Positions 1 through 6,327 of a stretch of DNA of 7,738 nucleotides are shown in pieces. The translations under genes and the position numbers were made by a program. The notes under the pieces were generated by a model. The model was not told the DNA's origin and did no database searches. It saw only the letters and a list, made by a program, of their open reading frames with translations. Positions within the stretch are counted from its first letter, which is position 1. The number at the start of each line of letters is the position of its first letter. Source of the stretch: Microcaldota archaeon (lineage in GTDB: Archaea; Micrarchaeota; Micrarchaeia; Micrarchaeales; CABMGC01); assembly GCA_030040595.1 (NCBI GenBank), contig JASHTL010000051.1:1-7738 (forward strand), written 5' to 3'.

Positions 1-1
1 G

Positions 2-388
2 AAGATCTACCCAGGCAGGCGGGACTGCTCGTGTTCCGAGCATGTGAAACCTGGTGAGGAGTGGAAGGCTGCGGCAATGAGAGGCCTGGATGAGGAACTA
101 GGCATGCAAAATGTGAAGCTCAGTGAGGTACTGTACTGCCGCGGAGACTATGGATTTGAAGGAAAGGCCATAAGCAAGCTCTTTGTCTCCACCACAGGCG
201 CACTTCCAAGCAGACTAGACACCGTGGAGGTTTATAAGTACAGTTTCTTCAGCGAGGCTGATGTGAGGAAGATGCTTACAGATACTCCAGACAAGTTTGC
301 AGTATGGGCGGCCGAACAGTTGAAGTGGAGACTGGGAATGACCAATGCGTTAGAGCCGCTGAAACCGGTTAAGAGCAGAGGGACATGA
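2..388 (+). CDS. Nudix-family protein, IPP-isomerase-like branch (5' end missing)
   Basis: The reading frame is open from base 2, so the N-terminus lies outside the window; the first internal Met codon (base 44) falls inside the Nudix motif and cannot be the true start. The visible 128 residues begin just before the Nudix box. The segment CSEHVKPGEE (visible residues 11-20) followed by MRGLDEELGM (26-35) matches the spacing of the Nudix consensus and resembles the downstream neighbour. Two consensus residues differ: the leading Gly is Glu (E13) and the Glu of the RE pair is Gly (G28). The metal-binding EE pair (E31, E32) is kept. The position equivalent to the catalytic Cys of type 1 IPP isomerase is Ser, so true isomerase activity is doubtful. 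Family members hydrolyse nucleoside diphosphates linked to another moiety; the substrate here is unknown. The stop overlaps the next start, suggesting translational coupling. Confidence 0.75.
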   Translation, partial: KIYPGRRDCSCSEHVKPGEEWKAAAMRGLDEELGMQNVKLSEVLYCRGDYGFEGKAISKLFVSTTGALPSRLDTVEVYKYSFFSEADVRKMLTDTPDKFAVWAAEQLKWRLGMTNALEPLKPVKSRGT

Positions 389-900
389 TGGAACAGGAAC
401 CGGTAGAGATGATCGACGTTGTTGACAAACAAAATAAGGTCATAGGCGAGGCTCCGAGGAAGGGAATACACGCAAAAGGCAACATGATGCTCCACCGCGC
501 AGTCCACATATTCCTGATCGACTCAAAGAACAGGATCTGGGTAGAGAAACGCGGGCCCAACACAGATACGCTTCCTCTGCATTACGACTGTTCCGCTGCA
601 GGACATGTCACAAAGGGAGAGACATACAGGCAGGCAGCGCAGAGGGAGGCGATTGAGGAGCTTGGAATAGACGATCTTAAATTCAAGCACGCGTTCGATC
701 TTCCTGCGAGCGACCTGACTATGAACGAGTTCATCCGTTTCTATGTTGCCAGGTCGGACAAGAAGCCTAGACTTCACGAGGACGCTTATTCGCAAGAACT
801 CTACACGATTCCCGAGATAGATAAGAAGATTGAAAGGGGAGAGAAGTTCACGCCGTCCTTTCCCATCTTCCTGAAGTGGATCAAGGAGAATGTGCTCTAG
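385..900 (+). CDS. Nudix hydrolase, YfcD/IPP-isomerase-like
   Basis: A complete protein of about 171 residues. The N-terminus (residues 11-46) has the VVDKQNKVIGE and HRAVHIFLID strands typical of the YfcD/IDI-like Nudix branch. The Nudix box runs from G73 to I95 (GHVTKGE, then REAIEELGI), with correct Gx5Ex7RE spacing and all catalytic glutamates; only the hydrophobic residue after RE is Ala. The residue matching the catalytic Cys of type 1 isopentenyl-diphosphate isomerase is A72, so I call a pyrophosphohydrolase rather than an isomerase. The ATG at 385 overlaps the previous stop by four bases (ATGA). The ATG at 388 lies five bases after GAGGG (378-382) and may be the better start, giving 170 residues. 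It is a tandem paralogue of the preceding gene. Its TAG stop shares CTAG with the stop of the convergent protease gene. Substrate not predictable from sequence. Confidence 0.88.
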   Translation: MMEQEPVEMIDVVDKQNKVIGEAPRKGIHAKGNMMLHRAVHIFLIDSKNRIWVEKRGPNTDTLPLHYDCSAAGHVTKGETYRQAAQREAIEELGIDDLKFKHAFDLPASDLTMNEFIRFYVARSDKKPRLHEDAYSQELYTIPEIDKKIERGEKFTPSFPIFLKWIKENVL

Positions 901-2438
901 ACGCTCCAGATCCACGGGATGAGGAGCATCACAATCATTAGTATAACCAGAATGGCTATTACCTTCATGCTGTTCTTTCCGAGCTTGAGCTTGAATATCC
1001 TCCATCCGTCAAGCATGGGTATTGGCAGTAGGTTGAATATTGCGACATAGAAGTTTAGCAGGAAGGAGAGCCCGAAGAACTCGTACAGGAAGTTTGCTAT
1101 CGTACCCTCAATGCCGCTGTTGGAGAGCGTTGTCTCCTCCGAGAGCAATACACCTATCTTACCGGTGGCGTTGGCCGTGATCGAGTACGTGCCGCTCTTT
1201 GTGGAGACAGTTACATTTGAGTACGGAAGATCGCTTGCAGCCGCTGCCTTCAGGTCAGAGATATTCTGAATCTGGTGCCCGTTCCATGATGTAACTATCT
1301 CGCCTGGCGAGAGCACGTTCTGCGCAGGCGATCCAGGATACACGCCTTCTATGTATACAGCTGTGGTGGTAAGCGGCGGCAGCACCACGTATATCATGAC
1401 CACAAATAGCGCCAGGAATATCAGCGTGAGAAAGAGGTTGAAAGAGATTCCGGCTATCGAGATCTTGTCCTGCGCCTTCACCGGCAGCTTTGAGATCGCC
1501 TTCTCGTCAGGCTCCACGAATGCGCCCAGCGGCATTATCCCGAAAAAGATCGCGCCGATTGATTTTACCTTTATCTTGTTCTGCCTGGCTATCACTCCGT
1601 GGGAGAACTCGTGAAGCGTGATAAGCAGCGCCAGCGCGAGCACCAGTGGTATTATTATTGAGGGATTGAGGAAGGCGATTGCTATCACAGGCACGCCTGC
1701 AGGTCCAGGCAGGCTGGACGTTGACGCAGCAGCAGATGTCGGCGAGGTGACTGTTGCTACGGCAAATACGCCTATGCCGTGTATTATTATCCCGGCTATC
1801 AGGGCCAGTTCGGAAATCAGGAAGAGCGCGAATCCACCTATCAATGAGAGGATCATGAAAAGTATACCGAGATAGCTTAGCTGCAATTCGCCAAACAGGG
1901 TAATTCCGCTTGTCGCTCCAGGCGCTGAAGCAGTATAGGAACTGCTTGCGGCGCTTACCTGCGGCACGCTTATAAGGCTTGACGCAGCAGGCAGGTACAA
2001 CGAGATCAGGAACTGGAATGCTATTATGGAAAGAAGCCCCAGCGCAAGCATCTTCCTGCTGACGTACTTCTTGAAGATGAACGGGGTCAGTATTCCGAAG
2101 CTCATCACGAACCCCCAGTCGACTATCGCCTTCCACGGTTTCTCGTACTTTTTCGAGAGATAGTCTATGTACCCTATCCCCTTTTCCGTCTTCAGCAGGA
2201 AGAGGCCGTACGAGCCGATGGCGCCGTATATGTAGGTTATGACCAGGCCCGATATTCCGAGCGCAAGAAAGACATAAAGGATCTTGAAGTATACTCCTAT
2301 GTACGACGAATATGATGCGAGGTATACCAGCACGACCACGCATATGGCTGCGACAAGGAGCGAGAGCGGCGCCCTGTACTGCTTGGGAACCCGGGATTCA
2401 GGGACTTTCGGCTGGCTCTTTGCAGTAGAACTGGCCAC
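897..2438 (-). CDS. M50 (site-2 protease family) intramembrane zinc metalloprotease with PDZ domain
   Basis: A 513-residue polytopic membrane protein. The zinc motif HEFSH is at residues 276-280 inside a hydrophobic segment, and the second conserved motif, NLLPIPMLDG (469-478), supplies the third metal ligand (Asp477) as in S2P/RseP-type proteases. About four hydrophobic segments precede the active site (roughly 22-42, 50-72, 128-150, 188-230) and a final one spans 491-511. A PDZ-like domain (about 358-430) lies between the two catalytic motifs and has three N-glycosylation sequons (N392, N408, N423), consistent with an external location. The family cuts transmembrane segments to release regulators or clear membrane proteins; the substrate here is unknown. 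The start is GTG at 2438; an in-frame stop lies upstream with no other start between. It is divergent from the MBF1 gene and convergent with the Nudix gene, overlapping it by CTAG. Confidence 0.93.
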   Translation of the reverse strand: MASSTAKSQPKVPESRVPKQYRAPLSLLVAAICVVVLVYLASYSSYIGVYFKILYVFLALGISGLVITYIYGAIGSYGLFLLKTEKGIGYIDYLSKKYEKPWKAIVDWGFVMSFGILTPFIFKKYVSRKMLALGLLSIIAFQFLISLYLPAASSLISVPQVSAASSSYTASAPGATSGITLFGELQLSYLGILFMILSLIGGFALFLISELALIAGIIIHGIGVFAVATVTSPTSAAASTSSLPGPAGVPVIAIAFLNPSIIIPLVLALALLITLHEFSHGVIARQNKIKVKSIGAIFFGIMPLGAFVEPDEKAISKLPVKAQDKISIAGISFNLFLTLIFLALFVVMIYVVLPPLTTTAVYIEGVYPGSPAQNVLSPGEIVTSWNGHQIQNISDLKAAAASDLPYSNVTVSTKSGTYSITANATGKIGVLLSEETTLSNSGIEGTIANFLYEFFGLSFLLNFYVAIFNLLPIPMLDGWRIFKLKLGKNSMKVIAILVILMIVMLLIPWIWSV

Positions 2439-2450
2439 GCAATCACTAAC

Positions 2451-2457
2451 TTTATTA
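2451..2457 (+). promoter_or_regulatory. Candidate TATA box for the MBF1-FEN1 pair
   Basis: The AT-rich TTTATTA is centred about 25 bases before base 2479. That predicts transcription starting near 2478-2480 and an 18-base leader that includes the GGAGGTG ribosome binding site. It lies in the 58-base region shared with the divergent M50 promoter. Confidence 0.45.
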
Positions 2458-2469
2458 TTGTACGCTAAG

Positions 2470-2478
2470 TAATATTAA
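2470..2478 (-). promoter_or_regulatory. Candidate TATA box for the M50 protease gene
   Basis: On the minus strand the bases read TTAATATTA. The centre is about 36 bases before the GTG start, which predicts a leader of about 10 bases. The region also contains AATAATAAA closer to the start, so the exact element is uncertain. Confidence 0.35.
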
Positions 2479-2484
2479 ATGCTT

Positions 2485-2491
2485 GGAGGTG
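2485..2491 (+). promoter_or_regulatory. Strong Shine-Dalgarno site that decides the MBF1 start
   Basis: GGAGGTG is a near-perfect complement to the archaeal 16S rRNA tail and sits five bases before GTG at 2497. This favours 2497 over the in-frame ATG at 2479, from which this motif would be read as coding sequence. Confidence 0.7.
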
Positions 2492-2496
2492 TTCCA

Positions 2497-2958
2497 GTGT
2501 ATGATTGCGACATCTGTGGAAGATCGACCCCGATTGCGTATGTTGTCGAGATAGAGGGAGCGAGGATGAGCCTTTGCGAGAAGTGCGCAAAGGGCAAGGC
2601 GCCGCTTCAGGTGCTTGGCGAGGAGAAGATGAGGCCGGTTAACAGGCACGCTCCGGCTGCTGGGCCTGAGGAGAAGGAGATGGTCCAGGATTATGGGAAG
2701 AGGATACGCTCTGCCAGGGAAGCGATGGGCATGCCTGCCAAGGTGCTCGCCGAACGCATAAACGAGAAGGAGAGCACGCTAATAAGGGTGGAGAACCAGC
2801 GCATGCTGCCTGACGAGACTCTGAGGAAGAAGCTGGAGAAGGAGCTCGGCATAAAGCTCATGGAGCAGGTGCAGAAGGGCAAATCAGGCCCGGCGCAGCA
2901 CGGCAGCGAACCTGTAAGCCTCTGGGATGCTGCAGTGAAGAAGGAGAAAAAGCAGTGA
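2497..2958 (+). CDS. MBF1-type zinc-ribbon / helix-turn-helix protein
   Basis: A 153-residue protein if started at the GTG favoured by the upstream GGAGGTG; the in-frame ATG at 2479 would add six residues. The N-terminus is a zinc ribbon with cysteine pairs C4/C7 and C27/C30. A flexible stretch (34-60) leads to a Cro/C1-type helix-turn-helix (about 66-121: GKRIRSAREAMGM, then LAERINEKESTLIRVE). The C-terminus is lysine-rich. This is the architecture of archaeal MBF1 (multiprotein bridging factor 1), a conserved protein linked to transcription and, in archaea, to ribosome association; its exact role is unsettled in the field. The stop is four bases before the FEN1 start, so the two are probably co-transcribed. 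It could equally be described as an XRE-family regulator, but the zinc ribbon makes MBF1 the better call. Confidence 0.88.
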   Translation: MYDCDICGRSTPIAYVVEIEGARMSLCEKCAKGKAPLQVLGEEKMRPVNRHAPAAGPEEKEMVQDYGKRIRSAREAMGMPAKVLAERINEKESTLIRVENQRMLPDETLRKKLEKELGIKLMEQVQKGKSGPAQHGSEPVSLWDAAVKKEKKQ

Positions 2959-2962
2959 AACA

Positions 2963-4021
2963 ATGGCAGTTGACCTGGGAAAGTTCGTTGCCGAAGTGAA
3001 GAAGGCCATAGAGTTCGAGGAACTCGCAGGAAAGACGGTCGCGATAGACGCATTTAACACGATATACCAATTCCTCTCGATAATAAGGCAGCCGGACGGC
3101 TCGCCGCTCATGGACTCGAAAGGCAGGGTTACGAGCCACCTCTCCGGCCTTCTCTACAGGACCACGAACCTTATCGAGTACGGCATAAGCCCCGTCTTCA
3201 TATTCGACGGCATTCCTCCTGAGCTAAAGAGGAAGACGCTTGAGGCAAGGGCAGCAAGGAGAGTTGTCGCAGAGGCAGAGTGGGAGAGGGCGAAGGCCAG
3301 CGGCATGCTTGCCGAGGCAAGGGCGCACGCTGTCGCAAGCACAAAGATAAACAAGGAGATAGTCGAGAGCTCGAAACAGCTCCTTGAGCTGATGGGCGTG
3401 CCGTATATACAGGCGCCAGGCGAGGGCGAGGCGCAGGCTGCGCATATGGCAAGGAAGGGCATTGTCTACGCAAGCGCAAGCCAGGACTACGATTCTTTCC
3501 TATTCGGCTCCGATGTGGTGATAAGGAATTTCACGCTCACAGGCAAGAGGAGGCTTCCGAAGAGGAACATGACAGTGGACGTGAAGCTGGAGAGGATCTT
3601 CCTCAAGGACTTGCTCGAGAACATGGGCATAAGCCTCAAGCAGCTGATCTGGCTGGGCATGCTCGTCGGCACTGATTTCGACTCCGGAATAGAGAAAGTG
3701 GGGCCGAAGACTGCGCTCAAGATAGTCAGGGACGTCAAGAGCGTCAGGGAGGTGGAGGACTATGTCAAGTTCAAGTACGGCGTCTCGTTCGATGCAGACG
3801 TCGAAGAGGTGGAGAACGTCTTCACGCATCCCGATGTCGTTGACATGAGCATTTCCGATTTCAACAAGCTTGCAGGCAGGTACGCGCCGAACAGGGAGAG
3901 GCTGGTCAGCTTCATGTGCGACGAGCACAACTTCCTGCACGACCGGATAAGCAAGTACGCGGACAAGCTTCTCGAGTCCAGGAGCGCCAAGGGGCAGAAG
4001 GGCATAAACAGCTGGATGTAG
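2963..4021 (+). CDS. fen: Flap endonuclease 1 (FEN1/XPG family)
   Basis: A 352-residue structure-specific nuclease that removes 5' flaps during Okazaki-fragment maturation and base-excision repair. The N-domain is intact (VDLG at 3-6, IDAFNT with D29, QPDGSPLMDSKGRVTSHLSG at 43-62, FDG with D82). The I-domain has E154 and E156 in the GEGEAQAA segment, D175 and D177 in SQDYDS, and D238 in GTDF, so the full two-metal site is present. The helical arch (about 86-135) is Ala/Glu/Arg-rich. In the helix-two-turn-helix motif the usual GhG reads K245-V-G247. The C-terminus ends QKGINSWM, a PCNA-interaction-box-like sequence with Met in the last aromatic position. It starts four bases after the MBF1 stop. 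Length is normal for archaeal FEN1, with Ala rather than Gly after the first Met. No obvious ribosome binding site lies close by, suggesting coupling to the upstream gene. Confidence 0.97.
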   Translation: MAVDLGKFVAEVKKAIEFEELAGKTVAIDAFNTIYQFLSIIRQPDGSPLMDSKGRVTSHLSGLLYRTTNLIEYGISPVFIFDGIPPELKRKTLEARAARRVVAEAEWERAKASGMLAEARAHAVASTKINKEIVESSKQLLELMGVPYIQAPGEGEAQAAHMARKGIVYASASQDYDSFLFGSDVVIRNFTLTGKRRLPKRNMTVDVKLERIFLKDLLENMGISLKQLIWLGMLVGTDFDSGIEKVGPKTALKIVRDVKSVREVEDYVKFKYGVSFDADVEEVENVFTHPDVVDMSISDFNKLAGRYAPNRERLVSFMCDEHNFLHDRISKYADKLLESRSAKGQKGINSWM

Positions 4022-4034
4022 CTTTCCATCGACC

Positions 4035-4042
4035 TTTATAAA
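4035..4042 (+). promoter_or_regulatory. TATA box for the membrane-protein/basic-protein pair
   Basis: TTTATAAA lies in the 51-base gap after FEN1. Its centre is about 25-26 bases before 4064, so transcription should begin at or just after the GTG at 4064. That gives a leaderless message or a leader of under ten bases to ATG 4073. Confidence 0.6.
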
Positions 4043-4072
4043 CTTCCCCATGCAATATTAATCGTGAAACAA

Positions 4073-4795
4073 ATGGACTTAAGCGACGGTTCCAAAACCG
4101 GCATGCTGGGCTCAGGCATACTCGTTGTGGGGTTCGTGATAGCCCTTGTGCTGGGCGTATGGGCGATCTTCTTCGAGCTCTCAGTGATAGCCTCGCAGTA
4201 CCCGGGCCTTAACAGCACAACAGCGAGCAATTCCGTCAATGCGTCGCAGATACTGCAGGCGGAGACAGGCGCAGAGGCGCAGTTTGCCTCAGTGGTGGAC
4301 ATACCCGGGTTGATAGACGCGATACTCGAGGCCATTGGCATAGTCCTGTTCGGGCTTGGCATAGCAGCATACGGAAAGAGGTATAACAACACCCCTGTTA
4401 CAAGGTACAGCTACTACGCTACTGCTCTGATGGCAGTGGGGTTCCTGACAAGCCTGGTGACGGTGCCCATAGGCTTCCCGAACGTATTCACAGTGATACT
4501 TACCATAGTAGGAGCCGTGATATTCGCGTTCGCGATAAGGAAGCTCTCAGCTGACGCGAGGTACAACAACCTTGCATATTACGGCTACGGCATCGCGATA
4601 GGAGCATTGCTCGGGCTCCTTGGACCCCTGGGCAGCGCGGCGCTGATTGTGGTCTTCATACTCTTCATATTCGCATTCAGGAATCTGAGGAAAGGCAGCG
4701 GCGAAAACCCGTTTGAGACCAATCCTGGCGCGATGGTGACAAAGGCAACCGCGCAGGGACAGGGAAAACGGAACAAGAAACAACAGGTGAACTAA
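4073..4795 (+). CDS. Multi-pass membrane protein of unknown function
   Basis: I do not recognise the family. The protein has about 240 residues. Counted from the alternative GTG start at 4064, hydrophobic segments fall near 14-40, 82-103, 116-136, 138-158, 170-188 and 189-206, giving five or six membrane spans. The first long loop (about 42-78) is rich in Ser, Thr, Ala and Asn, with two N-glycosylation sequons (N50-S-T, N59-A-S), so it probably faces outside. The C-terminal tail (207 to the end) is hydrophilic and Lys/Gln-rich and probably cytoplasmic. Two starts are possible, GTG 4064 and ATG 4073, nine bases apart; the TATA box at 4035-4042 predicts transcription starting near 4064-4066, which favours the ATG or a leaderless GTG. 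Its stop overlaps the next start by one base. No catalytic motif is visible. Confidence 0.85.
   Translation: MDLSDGSKTGMLGSGILVVGFVIALVLGVWAIFFELSVIASQYPGLNSTTASNSVNASQILQAETGAEAQFASVVDIPGLIDAILEAIGIVLFGLGIAAYGKRYNNTPVTRYSYYATALMAVGFLTSLVTVPIGFPNVFTVILTIVGAVIFAFAIRKLSADARYNNLAYYGYGIAIGALLGLLGPLGSAALIVVFILFIFAFRNLRKGSGENPFETNPGAMVTKATAQGQGKRNKKQQVN
4785..4790 (+). promoter_or_regulatory. Shine-Dalgarno site for the small basic protein
   Basis: AGGTGA, the core archaeal ribosome binding sequence, lies four bases before ATG 4795, inside the last codons of the membrane-protein gene. It is the main support that the 39-codon frame is translated. Confidence 0.65.
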
Positions 4796-4914
4796 TGCAG
4801 AAAACCGTGAACAAGAAGAAAAGGTTTGTAGGAAGGAGATACAGGCGCGTTACGAAGCTGGCGAAGCTCAGGAAGGAAGCAAGGAAGCGCATGAAGCTCC
4901 ATAGAGGAAGATAA
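4795..4914 (+). CDS. Small, extremely basic protein (39 residues), possibly RNA/ribosome-binding
   Basis: This short frame begins MQKTVNKKKRFVGRRY and ends RMKLHRGR. Of 39 residues, 19 are Lys or Arg and only one (E28) is acidic. Three things support it as a real gene: a well-placed AGGTGA ribosome binding site four bases before the ATG, a one-base overlap with the upstream stop (TAATG), and an end just before the convergent Nudix gene. The composition resembles tiny archaeal ribosomal proteins such as L39e or L41e, but the sequence does not match my memory of either, and L39e is longer (about 50). A role binding rRNA or other nucleic acid is inferred from charge alone. The middle (about 17-35) could form a basic amphipathic helix. 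The upstream membrane protein also ends in a Lys-rich tail. Confidence 0.65.
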   Translation: MQKTVNKKKRFVGRRYRRVTKLAKLRKEARKRMKLHRGR

Positions 4915-4926
4915 GCCCTCGGGCTT
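4913..4926 (+). terminator. Short hairpin between convergent genes
   Basis: AAGCCCTCGGGCTT is a perfect inverted repeat that can fold as a five-base-pair stem with a CTCG loop. It sits over the stop of the basic-protein gene and 6 bases from the stop of the minus-strand Nudix gene. There is no T-tract on either side, so termination is only a possibility. Confidence 0.25.
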
Positions 4927-4932
4927 CGGTCA

Positions 4933-5637
4933 TTAAGCTCTAGAGGTTACCTTGGCGAGGGATTCAAGTTCCTTCAGATCGGAGTAGGCGTATATGCCAG
5001 TTATTGTTGGCGCGTGTATTATTTCCCTGTTGTATATTGCAGCCTTTGCCTCGCCCAGAGTAAGTCTGACCACTCCTTTTGCTATTATCTCGGTCTCATC
5101 GAGCTGCTGTGACACTGCAGCTGCATTCGAGACATTTGCGAGATAGTAATAATGAACCTCAGGGGCCGAATATATGTGCGGATAAGAGTAAAAGAGCGGC
5201 AACGGCTGCCCGACTATGCTGTAACCTGATTCCTCGAGAAACTCCTTCTTTGCTGTTGCTGATGGCTCTCCATCCCGCGGTATTCCGCCGCCAGGGAATT
5301 CAAGTGAGTACCTGCGCGCCGGTTCCCTGAACTGGTTTACGAACAGGAGCTTTCCATCGCTGTCCACAGGTATAACTATCACTCCGGAATCCCTGCTCAC
5401 AACCTCTCTTGTCTTCTCGCCGTTAGGCGTCTGGAACTTTGCATCGACTATCCAGATCACGTGGTCGCCCCATGCGAATACGGCTTTTGACGGCCCTTCA
5501 GTCGCCTGGCGTTCAAGACGGGCTCTAAAGAGCTGCACCTCCTCGTGATGTTCTGAAAATTCAGCGTTGCGTGATACGATAAGCCTCTCTAATCTCCTCA
5601 GCTGCGCGTCAGTGTATGTCTGGGTTCTATTGGCCAT
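4933..5637 (-). CDS. Nudix hydrolase, ADP-ribose pyrophosphatase-like
   Basis: A 234-residue protein. The order of elements is that of ADP-sugar/ADP-ribose pyrophosphatases: a strand with DSGVIVIPVD (83-92), LLFVNQFREPARRYSLEFPGG (about 97-117), then the Nudix helix ending KEFLEESGY (131-139), and a later conserved segment AYSD near 217. Such enzymes cleave ADP-ribose-type compounds to AMP and a sugar phosphate. The metal-binding E132, E135 and E136 are present. The box is slightly irregular: the first consensus Glu falls one residue late (G123-E124), and Lys replaces Arg before E132. The first 50 residues are a charged, helical-looking extension (RRLERLIVSRNAEFSEHHEE and on) that I do not associate with the family. 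ATG 5637 has GGTG just upstream and a TATA box about 33 bases away. It is not closely related to the two Nudix genes at the left end. Confidence 0.87.
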   Translation of the reverse strand: MANRTQTYTDAQLRRLERLIVSRNAEFSEHHEEVQLFRARLERQATEGPSKAVFAWGDHVIWIVDAKFQTPNGEKTREVVSRDSGVIVIPVDSDGKLLFVNQFREPARRYSLEFPGGGIPRDGEPSATAKKEFLEESGYSIVGQPLPLFYSYPHIYSAPEVHYYYLANVSNAAAVSQQLDETEIIAKGVVRLTLGEAKAAIYNREIIHAPTITGIYAYSDLKELESLAKVTSRA

Positions 5638-5666
5638 GGCACCTATGAATTATCTGCCGTTAATCA

Positions 5667-5674
5667 TATTTAAA
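5667..5674 (-). promoter_or_regulatory. TATA box for the ADP-ribose pyrophosphatase-like gene
   Basis: On the minus strand the bases read TTTAAATA, preceded by CACCTG. The centre is about 33 bases before ATG 5637, predicting a leader of roughly seven bases. The 82-base gap to the upstream gene stop indicates this gene has its own promoter. Confidence 0.55.
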
Positions 5675-5719
5675 CAGGTGGATTTTGCACAATATAACAA
5701 CAGGAGCTGGCATTATTGC

Positions 5720-6298
5720 TCATGCAATGTCCACGAACATGCGATCGTTGAACTCGTATGCGCTGGCCTCGCCATTGTCGCTTACCCCAAGGCTCTTGAG
5801 CAGCTCCTCCCTGCCCTGGAATGTGCCTGCGCCCTTCTCTATGTTTATTGCAGTTACCTTCTCCTTGAACTCGAAATAAACAACGAACGACCTCCTGCTC
5901 TCGTCTATTACGATTATTATCTTCGACGAGGGGTTCCCAAGCGCGACCAGCATGCTGCAGAGAAGCACCGCCTTGTCGAAAAGGTCTCCTGCCGCATAGT
6001 TTATTGTCTGTGCCGGCCTTAGCCAGAACTGCACCGGCAGCGTGACATTGGTTATAGAGTCCCGGATATACTCGTATGAGAGCTGGGCAGCGTCTCCGAA
6101 GTTCTCCTCGTAGCTGTAATCTGGGAACTTGGAGGAGATTATTGAGGCGAGGCCTTTTACAGACTCATCAGCAGGGGTAACGAGCCTGGGCAGCTCCGCG
6201 ACGTACAATCCCTCCTGCTCCTCTATGTATTCCTTGTACTTCATTATTATCTCAAGGTAGAGGCTGTTGTACTTCTTCAGTAGCTCTGTTTCGTCCAT
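5720..6298 (-). CDS. Hypothetical protein, possible degenerate transglutaminase-like fold
   Basis: A 192-residue soluble protein not firmly recognised. The N-terminal third (1-55) looks helical. Residues 92-121 (WLRPAQTINYAAGDLFDKA, then VLLCSMLVALG) follow the pattern of the catalytic helix of transglutaminase-like proteins, where GDCxDKAxLLxxLLxALG is usual. The nucleophile Cys is replaced by Leu106. After it comes a strand (SKIIIVI, 125-131) and SFVVYFEF (137-144), where the family has its catalytic His; here there is none. The fold assignment is inference, and if right the protein is probably not an active protease or transglutaminase and may bind a partner. ATG 6298 is preceded by a weak AGGGA and a possible TATA box near 6328-6334. 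No signal peptide or membrane span is seen. It lies downstream of the asparaginase-like gene with a 91-base gap. Confidence 0.75.
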   Translation of the reverse strand: MDETELLKKYNSLYLEIIMKYKEYIEEQEGLYVAELPRLVTPADESVKGLASIISSKFPDYSYEENFGDAAQLSYEYIRDSITNVTLPVQFWLRPAQTINYAAGDLFDKAVLLCSMLVALGNPSSKIIIVIDESRRSFVVYFEFKEKVTAINIEKGAGTFQGREELLKSLGVSDNGEASAYEFNDRMFVDIA

Positions 6299-6327
6299 GA
6301 TCCCCTATACCATATCGATGGAAAAGG

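Noticed and set aside
385..900. Naming the second Nudix gene isopentenyl-diphosphate isomerase (idi)
   Set aside because: The position of the catalytic Cys is Ala72, while the hydrolase-type Nudix box is complete, which fits a pyrophosphohydrolase better.
1507..2343. Long minus-strand open frame (278 codons) inside the M50 protease gene
   Set aside because: It is in another frame of a clear protease gene, and its translation is rich in Arg/Cys/His without any recognisable motif.
4795..4914. Assigning the small basic protein as ribosomal protein L39e or L41e
   Set aside because: The charge is similar but length and residue pattern do not match either family, so I left it unnamed.
5567..6022. 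Plus-strand open frame of 151 codons across the Nudix/transglutaminase-like genes
   Set aside because: It is antisense to two better-supported genes, spans their intergenic promoter, and has no ribosome binding site or family resemblance.
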